A stretch of 5,398 bases of DNA from NCBI GenBank assembly GCA_903882245.1, contig CAIRWJ010000210.1, positions 1 through 5,398 of the forward strand. The letters are read 5' to 3'. Numbering within the stretch: position 1 is the first letter of the stretch; every line of letters starts with the position of its first letter. Both the position numbers and the translations under genes were made by a program. This stretch comes from an uncultured Microbacteriaceae bacterium. Its GTDB lineage: Bacteria; Actinomycetota; Actinomycetes; Actinomycetales; Microbacteriaceae. Below the pieces are notes generated by a model. That model was not told the origin of the DNA. It ran no database searches and worked only from the letters and a program-made list of their open reading frames with translations. This document shows positions 1 through 4,881 of the stretch, one piece after another.

Positions 1-489
1 CTCGAAGGCATGGTGTTGGCGGGTGGAGCGGGCGAGGTCGAAATAGCCGAAGCACTTGCTGCTGACAACACCTCGAACGGTCAGCAGGCCGCCGCCCGCC
101 TTCGTGCAACGATTCCGACGGCGGTAGCGAAGCGGACAATCCTCGAAACAATGCGTGACGACGCCACCATCGCAAATTCGCTGTGCGATCACTATGTGCG
201 CGGTTATACCCACGTCAACGACGCGTCGGTATTCGACGGCCTCGATACCGCGTATTTTGATGCGAGTCAGAAGGTGTGGGATTCACGCACGTTCAAGATC
301 GCTGAATACTTTGCCATTGGGTTGTATCCCGTGAACATGGCGAACTCTCGCCTAGCGGCAACGACTCGCGCCTGGCTCGACAACAACGAATCGGCTCCGT
401 CGGCGCTCCGTCGTATTGTCATCGAGGGCCTCGCGACGGTGGACCGCGCCCTAGCGGCACAACGACGTGATGCCGAGGTCATTCGGTGA
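1..489 (+). CDS. pepN: Aminopeptidase N, C-terminal end (5' partial)
   Basis: This is the last 162 codons of a gene that enters from the left edge and ends at TGA 487-489. The frame is open from base 1, so the internal ATG at 10 is not the start. The protein resembles the C-terminal helical (ERAP1_C-like) domain of actinobacterial M1-family aminopeptidase N: a D-N-T-x-x-G-Q-x-A-A-A-R-L-R segment near visible residues 22-35, an F-A-I-G-L-Y-P stretch near 104-110, and a final S-A-L-R-R-I-V-I-E-G helix ending in a basic tail. M1 enzymes are zinc aminopeptidases that remove N-terminal residues from peptides in the cytosol. The catalytic HExxH and GAMEN motifs lie in the missing upstream part, so activity cannot be judged here. 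The stop overlaps the start of the next gene by 4 bases, indicating a shared transcript. The family call rests on recalled similarity of the helical tail; an unrelated helical protein is unlikely. Confidence 0.9.
   Translation, partial: LEGMVLAGGAGEVEIAEALAADNTSNGQQAAARLRATIPTAVAKRTILETMRDDATIANSLCDHYVRGYTHVNDASVFDGLDTAYFDASQKVWDSRTFKIAEYFAIGLYPVNMANSRLAATTRAWLDNNESAPSALRRIVIEGLATVDRALAAQRRDAEVIR
475..478 (+). promoter_or_regulatory. Ribosome binding site of the MscS-type gene
   Basis: GAGG inside the last codons of pepN lies 7 bases before the GTG at 486. It supports GTG 486 as the start, together with the GTGA stop/start overlap with pepN. Confidence 0.5.
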
Positions 490-1052
490 CTAGCTGGACC
501 GAAATCACCGCGTTCCTCGGTTCCAACGCAACAGTTTTTCGAATCCTCGCGATTGTGGTTGGAGCCGTAATCGTTCGGCTCATTGTCGTAATGACCATCA
601 ATCGTGTCATTGCCCGAGTTGTTGCCGAAGACGAAACCCCGAGTCCTCGCTCGTCCACTAAAACCCAGAACGCTCGATTGGCACAGCGCACTCAAACCCT
701 GGGCTCAGTGCTTCGTTCCTTTGCAAACTGGGGCGTCGGCGCAGTTGCACTCATCCTAATTCTCGGAGAGTTGGGTTTCGAAATCACCGCGATCGTCGCC
801 AGCCTGGGAATCCTCGGAGCGGGTATCGCACTCGGAGCGCAAGACATCATCCGTGACATTTTCAACGGCATTTTCATGGTGTTCGAAGACCAGATTGGAG
901 TCGGTGACAAGGTCGACCTGGGCGACGTCAAGGGAGTTGTCGAAGAAGTGACGATTCGCGTTACCAAGGTTCGCGACACGAAGGGCGTGTTGTGGTTCGT
1001 TCGCAACGGTCAGATTCAACGCGTCGCCAACTTTGATCACAAACTTCGATGA
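486..1052 (+). CDS. Small-conductance mechanosensitive channel (MscS family), short form
   Basis: A 188-residue membrane protein of the MscS family, whose members open under membrane tension and release solutes during hypo-osmotic shock. Hydrophobic segments lie near residues 17-37 and 83-99. A pore-lining TM3-type helix rich in Gly and Ala follows at 101-119 (A-S-L-G-I-L-G-A-G-I-A-L-G-A-Q), then the TM3b-like D-I-I-R-D-I-F-N-G-I-F-M-V-F-E-D. A beta domain begins at G138-V-G-D-K-V-D-L and ends with the V-R-N-G-Q-I-Q-R-V-A-N-F motif at 172-183. E. coli MscS has 286 residues; this protein stops just after the beta domain and lacks the C-terminal alpha/beta domain that forms the cytoplasmic vestibule. 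A charged Ser/Thr-rich loop (49-70) separates TM1 from TM2. The GTG start overlaps the pepN stop (GTGA), and the TGA overlaps the globin ATG (ATGA), so translation is probably coupled on both sides. The family is clear; whether this short form gates like MscS is unknown. Confidence 0.92.
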   Translation: MTSWTEITAFLGSNATVFRILAIVVGAVIVRLIVVMTINRVIARVVAEDETPSPRSSTKTQNARLAQRTQTLGSVLRSFANWGVGAVALILILGELGFEITAIVASLGILGAGIALGAQDIIRDIFNGIFMVFEDQIGVGDKVDLGDVKGVVEEVTIRVTKVRDTKGVLWFVRNGQIQRVANFDHKLR

Positions 1053-1453
1053 GCGACAGTTTTTTCGAGGACATCGGCGGGCACGCCGCCTTCGATCGAA
1101 TTGTTCGGCGGTTCTACGAGGGCATCAGAACGGACGACGTCCTTCGGCCCATGTACCCCGACGATTTAGACGGAGCAGTATGGCGTCTCACCGCATTCCT
1201 CGAACAATACTGGGGTGGTCCAACCAGTTATTCCGATGAACGTGGTCACCCGCGGCTTCGCGCCCGTCACAACGCATTTCGAATTGACGATGATGCGCGC
1301 GATCGTTGGCTTCGCCACATGACGGCGGCGGTCGACGCCGAGGCGCTGTCGACGTTGCACCGCGAAACGCTGATGGACTATCTCGACCGCGCTGCACACG
1401 CGATGGTCAACACGGTGAGCGACCTAGACCGGGGCGACCGGGGCTCTCTCTAA
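1049..1453 (+). CDS. glbO: Group II truncated haemoglobin (trHbO/GlbO type)
   Basis: A 134-residue 2-over-2 globin, a haem protein that binds O2 and is linked in this family to O2/NO or peroxide chemistry near the respiratory membrane. The key residues of Mycobacterium GlbO are readable: Tyr23 (B10) in R-F-Y-E-G, Tyr36 (CD1) in M-Y-P-D-D, proximal His74 (F8) in R-A-R-H-N-A-F-R-I, and Trp87 (G8) in D-R-W-L-R-H-M. The group II block F-L-E-Q-Y-W-G-G-P (50-58) and R-G-H-P-R-L-R (65-71) are also present. One residue is missing after Y-P-D-D relative to the mycobacterial protein, which shifts F8 and G8 by one. The ATG lies in an ATGA overlap with the upstream MscS-type stop, and there is no convincing Shine-Dalgarno sequence before it, so it probably depends on coupled translation. 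The C-terminus carries an extra Asp-Arg-Gly repeat tail. Its partner is unknown; operon placement with pepN and a channel does not identify a substrate. Confidence 0.95.
   Translation: MSDSFFEDIGGHAAFDRIVRRFYEGIRTDDVLRPMYPDDLDGAVWRLTAFLEQYWGGPTSYSDERGHPRLRARHNAFRIDDDARDRWLRHMTAAVDAEALSTLHRETLMDYLDRAAHAMVNTVSDLDRGDRGSL
1427..1444 (+). repeat. Tandem 9-bp direct repeat at the globin 3' end
   Basis: GACCGGGGC occurs twice back to back (1427-1435 and 1436-1444), in frame, and encodes Asp-Arg-Gly twice just before the final Ser-Leu-stop. It lies past the conserved globin fold and probably arose by slippage duplication. Confidence 0.8.
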
Positions 1454-1456
1454 GAA

Positions 1457-2134
1457 TTAAACCTCGTCGAGCATGACGGGAGTGTGTTTGGCAATGATCT
1501 CGCCGCGCGTTGACGACAGCCGAATCCACGGTTCTTTCGCCGAGACGTCCATCACCTTGTCCCCAAAGAATCCCAGGGTTTCCGCGGCAAGAGCGACTCC
1601 GGCCGGTAATCCGAGGGAGCCATTTATTGTCGTTCCCCATACCTGCGAGCGATAAGAACGCACAACGTGTTCCTCGGCGTTCTTGGGGACTTTGCGTTTG
1701 ATGATCTTCATTCCCTCTCGCACCACGAACTGAAGGTCGGATGCCCCGATTTTTCCGAGGTTTTCCCATCCGGTTTGCGGGGGAAGCGGGATCTTCCAGC
1801 GAACGGTCGGCGCTTGCATAGGCATTATCACCACAAAACCATGTTCTGATTCGACGGCGTTGTCGAATCGAGCTCGAAGCGAATCGATGGGGACAACGAT
1901 GTCAAACTTTGCATCCTCCGCGAGTTCCGCGCCACGCATGCCGAGAACTGTCGGCGTGGTGTCGTTGAGACCCCGCGGGGCGAGTACCTGGACCCAGGCC
2001 ACAACGAGGTTCCCCTTCGCGACGAGGCGAACGGCGGAGTTGTCAACGAGCCCAGACCGATCGATGAAGGTCGCGAGGTCACTGATCGGTTCACGGGACG
2101 TGAACGTCAGCGAGATGCTCTTGGTGACGGGCAT
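1457..2134 (-). CDS. Conserved actinobacterial protein of unknown function
   Basis: A 225-residue soluble protein with no signal peptide, no membrane segment and no cysteine. I do not recognise a named function. It resembles, from memory, an uncharacterised actinobacterial family found near ettA and thioesterase genes (Rv2474c is a possible relative). The likely conserved blocks are P117-L-P-P-Q-T-G-W (a Pro-rich turn with Trp123), V-W-G-T (Trp166), G-L-P-A-G-V-A-L-A-A-E-T-L-G-F (175-189) and W-I-R-L-S-S-T-R-G (203-211). The N-terminal half alternates hydrophobic beta-strand-like stretches (V-R-L-V-A, L-V-V-A-W-V-Q-V-L, F-V-V-I-M-P), and a basic K-I-I-K-R-K lies at 143-148. The start is ATG 2134, which shares one base with the ettA stop (TGATG); a weak GGAAG is 14 bases upstream, so expression probably depends on termination-reinitiation after ettA. 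That coupling suggests, but does not prove, a translation- or ribosome-related role. Confidence 0.85.
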   Translation of the reverse strand: MPVTKSISLTFTSREPISDLATFIDRSGLVDNSAVRLVAKGNLVVAWVQVLAPRGLNDTTPTVLGMRGAELAEDAKFDIVVPIDSLRARFDNAVESEHGFVVIMPMQAPTVRWKIPLPPQTGWENLGKIGASDLQFVVREGMKIIKRKVPKNAEEHVVRSYRSQVWGTTINGSLGLPAGVALAAETLGFFGDKVMDVSAKEPWIRLSSTRGEIIAKHTPVMLDEV

Positions 2135-3816
2135 CAGTCGCGCGTCAACTTCCGGTAAGTCGAGCGGTGTGGCTTGGCCGCATCGGCGCCAAGTCGCTCA
2201 ATCTTGTTCGTCTCGTAGGCCTCAAAGTTACCTTCGAACCAATACCAGTTCGACGGGTCGTCGGCCGTTCCCTCGTAAGAAAGAATGTGTGTGGCGATGC
2301 GGTCGAGGAACCACCGATCGTGGGTGATGACCACCGCGCAACCGGGAAACTCGAGTAGCGCGTTTTCGAGCGACGATAGCGTTTCGACATCGAGGTCGTT
2401 GGTCGGTTCGTCGAGCAGGAGGAGATTTCCACCCTGCTTGAGCGTCAACGCGAGGTTGAGACGATTTCGTTCTCCGCCGGAAAGAATGCCCGCTTTCTTC
2501 TGCTGATCTGGACCCTTGAAACCGAAAGTCGAAACGTAGGCGCGCGACGGGATTTCGACGTTCCCGACCTGGATGACGTCGAGGCCTTCGGACACGACCT
2601 CCCAGACGTTCTTGGCCGGGTCGATGCCAGTTCGCGACTGGTCGACGTACGACAGCTTCACGGTTTCGCCGACCTTGAGCGACCCGGAATCGAGCGGCTC
2701 GAGCCCGACGATGGTCTTGAACAAGGTGGTCTTTCCTACGCCGTTTGGACCGATGATGCCGACGATACCGTTTCTCGGGAGCGAGAACGACAGGTTTCCG
2801 ATCAGAATTCGATCGCCAAATCCCTTGGTGATTTTGTCCGCCTCGAGAACGATGGCGCCAAGACGCGGACCCGGCGGGATCTGAAGTTCTTCGAAGTCGA
2901 GCCTCTTGGTGCGTTCGGCTTCCGTCGCCATCTCTTCGTATCGCGCCAGACGCGCTTTCGATTTCACCTGACGACCCTTGGCGTTAGAACGAACCCAGTC
3001 GAGTTCTTCGGCGAGGCGCTTGGCAAGTTTGACGTCTTTTTTCCCTTGTACCTCGAGGCGTTCCGCCTTCTTTTCGAGATACGTCGAGTAGTTGCCCTCG
3101 TAGGGAAACAATCGTCCGCGGTCGACTTCGGCAATCCACTGCGCCACGTGATCGAGGAAATATCGATCGTGGGTAATCGCGATGACAGCGCCGGGATACT
3201 TGGCGAGGTGCTGTTCGAGCCACAAGACGCTCTCGGCATCGAGGTGGTTGGTGGGTTCGTCAAGCAGCAAGAGATCGGGCTTTTCAAGCAAAAGTTTGCA
3301 GAGCGCAACACGCCGCTTTTCACCACCCGACAAGACACCGATTTCGGAATCCGACGGTGGGCACCGAAGTGCATCCATTGCCTGTTCGAGTTGCGAATCG
3401 AGATCCCACGCGTCGGCGTGGTCGATGGCTTCTTGTAACTCACCCATCTCGGCGAGGAGTGAATCAAAATCCGCGTCCGGCTCACCCATGAGCAGAGAAA
3501 TTGCATTGAAACGCTCGAGTTTGTCATACATTCCGCGAACCCCGTCTTGCACGTTCTCGAGAACCGTGCGAGTTTCGTCGAGTTCGGGTTCTTGCATCAA
3601 AATTCCAACGGAGTATCCGGGGGACAACTGCGCTTCACCGTTCGACGGAGTGTCGAGTCCCGCCATGATCTTGAGGATGGTCGATTTCCCCGCGCCGTTA
3701 GGGCCGACCATACCGATTTTGGCACCAGGAAAGAACGACATCGTCACGTCGTCAAGAATGAGTTTTTCGCCTACGGTTTTACGCGCGCGAACCATTGTGT
3801 AGATGAATTCAGCCAC
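2134..3816 (-). CDS. ettA: Energy-dependent translational throttle protein EttA (ABC-F ATPase)
   Basis: A 560-residue cytosolic ABC-F protein with two ATPase domains and no membrane segments; E. coli EttA has 555. EttA binds the ribosomal E site and gates the first elongation steps according to the ATP/ADP ratio. First domain: Walker A G-P-N-G-A-G-K-S (38-45), signature L-S-G-G-E (162-166), Walker B L-L-L-L-D-E-P-T-N-H-L (182-192) with catalytic Glu187, switch His216. Second domain: Walker A G-P-N-G-V-G-K-T (356-363), signature L-S-G-G-E (445-449), Walker B with Glu470, switch His499. The EttA-type arm insertion is about 95-140, and the charged linker that contacts P-site tRNA is about 240-320. 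The N-terminus M-A-E-F-I-Y-T-M matches the family start, so GTG 3816 is preferred over the internal ATG at 3795. It starts 5 bases after the lipoprotein stop with only a weak ribosome binding site. All ATPase motifs look intact. Confidence 0.97.
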   Translation of the reverse strand: MAEFIYTMVRARKTVGEKLILDDVTMSFFPGAKIGMVGPNGAGKSTILKIMAGLDTPSNGEAQLSPGYSVGILMQEPELDETRTVLENVQDGVRGMYDKLERFNAISLLMGEPDADFDSLLAEMGELQEAIDHADAWDLDSQLEQAMDALRCPPSDSEIGVLSGGEKRRVALCKLLLEKPDLLLLDEPTNHLDAESVLWLEQHLAKYPGAVIAITHDRYFLDHVAQWIAEVDRGRLFPYEGNYSTYLEKKAERLEVQGKKDVKLAKRLAEELDWVRSNAKGRQVKSKARLARYEEMATEAERTKRLDFEELQIPPGPRLGAIVLEADKITKGFGDRILIGNLSFSLPRNGIVGIIGPNGVGKTTLFKTIVGLEPLDSGSLKVGETVKLSYVDQSRTGIDPAKNVWEVVSEGLDVIQVGNVEIPSRAYVSTFGFKGPDQQKKAGILSGGERNRLNLALTLKQGGNLLLLDEPTNDLDVETLSSLENALLEFPGCAVVITHDRWFLDRIATHILSYEGTADDPSNWYWFEGNFEAYETNKIERLGADAAKPHRSTYRKLTRD

Positions 3817-3821
3817 AGTCT

Positions 3822-4271
3822 TTACCAGTCGATTATTCGGGTGGTACCTATGAGGCAGCCGCCGGTTTTGAGAGCACTTTCGATTGACGAGAAATACTCT
3901 CGGTCATTGGTTCGTTGACCGATGAGGCACGATCGATTTATTCGAACGGACACAATCACCGAATCTGCCGGGATCTTTGTTTTCGTAAGGTCTTCAGTTA
4001 CCTGAATCGATTTCTTTCGAAAGCCCGCATTAACGAGCGCATCGACCATTGCTCGCCCTGGATGTTGTTGATCGATGGTGGCAACACCCGAAAGAATTTG
4101 ATCGAAAATGACTTTGTTATCCTGCGCATCACCGTCCCCCAAGAAAACGAGCGTCGTTGCCGCCGTCGACGACGGCGTTGCACTTGGCGTGACGTTTGGA
4201 CCAACCGCACAACCACCCAGAGCGAGGGACATGACCGTGGTCGCGGCAAGGGCGAAAGTGCGTGCGGTCAT
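3822..4271 (-). CDS. Small lipoprotein, DUF6993-like
   Basis: A 149-residue secreted protein. A signal peptide (1-20, hydrophobic F-A-L-A-A-T-T-V-M-S-L-A-L) ends in a lipobox L18-G-G-C21, so Cys21 should be lipidated and the protein held on the outer face of the membrane. A Pro/Ser/Thr linker (25-40) precedes a compact domain (about 41-149). Two cysteines sit in near-identical settings, S-C115-L-I-G-Q-R and G-C139-L-I-G-T-T-R, and could form a disulfide outside the cell. The ending G-T-T-R-I-I-D-W resembles, from memory, the DUF6993 family of actinobacterial lipoproteins; function is unknown. The start ATG 4271 is bounded by an in-frame TAG at 4281-4283, four codons upstream. A G-rich run (GGGGGA) directly abuts the ATG, so ribosome binding is unclear. 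The gene lies 32 bases after ssb and 5 bases before ettA on the same strand. The n-region has a single Arg, which is weak but acceptable. Confidence 0.85.
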   Translation of the reverse strand: MTARTFALAATTVMSLALGGCAVGPNVTPSATPSSTAATTLVFLGDGDAQDNKVIFDQILSGVATIDQQHPGRAMVDALVNAGFRKKSIQVTEDLTKTKIPADSVIVSVRINRSCLIGQRTNDREYFSSIESALKTGGCLIGTTRIIDW

Positions 4272-4303
4272 TCCCCCATTCTAGGTCAGCAGGGGTAGTT
4301 GAG

Positions 4304-4738
4304 TCAGACCACAGAGACTGCTTCGGTGGGGCTGGGTTCGGCGTCGCTTTCCGATTGGGTTGTCGACGAGTCGCTGCCGAGGGTGACCAATCGTGTGAAC
4401 ACCGCGGTCCCCCAAAACAAGTCGTGCCCGAGCGTTTCGGCCTCGATTTCGACATTGGTTCCCGTTCGATCGTCGGTCTGCCAGTCGCGAACACGCAAGC
4501 GGCCGGTCACGACGATGCGGTCTCCTTTAGACAGCGAAGGCACCGCGTTGATAGCGAGTTGGCGAAACGCCGTGACGGTGTACCAGTTGGTCGACGCGTC
4601 AACCCACGCCGAGGTCGCCTTATCGAATCGTCGCTGTGATGACGCTAACCGGAAGCTCGTGATCGGAAGTCCTTCGCTCGTGACAACGTGCCGAGGCGTC
4701 GTTGCTATGAGCCCGGTGATGGTGAGGGTGTCGCTCAT
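4304..4738 (-). CDS. ssb: Single-stranded DNA-binding protein, tipless paralogue
   Basis: A 144-residue SSB of the OB-fold family that coats single-stranded DNA during replication, repair or recombination. The fold spans about residues 4-108: M-S-D-T-L-T-I-T-G-L-I strand 1, S-F-R-L-A-S-S-Q-R-R-F-D strand 2, W-V-D-A-S-T-N-W-Y-T-V-T-A-F-R-Q-L-A (45-62) and K-G-D-R-I-V-V-T-G-R-L-R-V-R-D-W (71-86), all classic SSB motifs. The C-terminal tail is short and Ser/Thr/Glu-rich and ends in A-V-S-V-V, not the acidic D-D-x-x-P-F tip by which the main SSB recruits partner proteins. It therefore looks like the second actinobacterial SSB (SsbB type, Rv2478c position) rather than the essential replicative one. 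The start at 4738 is set by a strong AAAGGAG and by the M-S-D-T-L family N-terminus; an upstream in-frame extension to 4951 would be low-complexity and would overlap msrA. It heads the ssb-lipoprotein-ettA-hypothetical cluster. Confidence 0.93.
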   Translation of the reverse strand: MSDTLTITGLIATTPRHVVTSEGLPITSFRLASSQRRFDKATSAWVDASTNWYTVTAFRQLAINAVPSLSKGDRIVVTGRLRVRDWQTDDRTGTNVEIEAETLGHDLFWGTAVFTRLVTLGSDSSTTQSESDAEPSPTEAVSVV

Positions 4739-4742
4739 GTGT

Positions 4743-4749
4743 CTCCTTT
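4743..4749 (-). promoter_or_regulatory. Strong Shine-Dalgarno of ssb
   Basis: AAAGGAG on the minus strand, 4 bases before ATG 4738, is the best ribosome binding site in the window. It decides the ssb start and suggests higher initiation than for the coupled genes downstream. Confidence 0.85.
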
Positions 4750-4756
4750 GTTGTGT

Positions 4757-4792
4757 GGACGGCGCCGGCCGTCCCAACCTGCGACCGGCGCC
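4757..4792 (-). promoter_or_regulatory. Overlapping, mutually exclusive inverted repeats in the ssb leader
   Basis: Two perfect GC-only or nearly GC-only stems share bases. Stem A pairs 4757-4763 (GGACGGC) with 4768-4774 (GCCGTCC) around a 4-base loop. Stem B pairs 4761-4768 (GGCGCCGG) with 4785-4792 (CCGGCGCC) around a 16-base loop. Both cannot form at once. They lie 7 bases upstream of the ssb Shine-Dalgarno without covering it, and neither is followed by a T-run on either strand, so a classical intrinsic terminator is not supported. They could end msrA transcription without a U-tail, act as an mRNA leader structure, or simply reflect GC-rich sequence. Confidence 0.45.
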
Positions 4793-4837
4793 TGCACCGA
4801 GGATGGCCCGAACGCAGTCAGTGCACACTGCGAAACT

Positions 4838-4866
4838 CCCGCCCGGTGGAGAACTTCGGCGGCGGG
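4838..4866 (-). terminator. Weak candidate terminator after msrA
   Basis: An inverted repeat, 4838-4843 CCCGCC and 4861-4866 GGCGGG, gives a 6-bp GC stem with a 17-base loop, 15 bases past the msrA stop on the minus strand, followed by AGTTTC. The loop is long and the T-run is only three, so this is a poor intrinsic terminator. The rest of the 142-base gap shows no convincing -35/-10 promoter for ssb; a TANNNT-like TAGAGT overlaps the msrA stop but has no good -35 partner. Confidence 0.25.
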
Positions 4867-4881
4867 TGGCGTGTGGAAACT

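Noticed and set aside
267..695. Minus-strand open frame of 142 codons opposite pepN and the MscS-type gene
   Set aside because: Antisense to two recognised genes and without family features.
1431..1465. Possible bidirectional terminator between the convergent genes
   Set aside because: The GGGG/CGACC repeats here are direct, not inverted, and the CTCGTCGAG element gives at most a 4-bp stem with no usable loop.
1860..2327. Plus-strand open frame of 155 codons across the ettA/hypothetical junction
   Set aside because: Antisense to two coding genes with intact motifs, no domain, Ser/Thr/Arg-rich composition.
3182..3802. Long plus-strand open frame (206 codons) opposite ettA
   Set aside because: It lies fully antisense to the clearly conserved ettA ATPase motifs, has Ser/Arg-rich low-complexity sequence and no recognisable domain; typical of antisense frames in GC-rich genes.
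4814..4831. Palindrome-like GCAGTCAGTGCACACTGC as an operator (for example an SOS box) upstream of ssb
   Set aside because: It is an imperfect short inverted repeat and does not match the actinobacterial LexA consensus (GAAC-N4-GTTC type); no promoter elements are placed around it.
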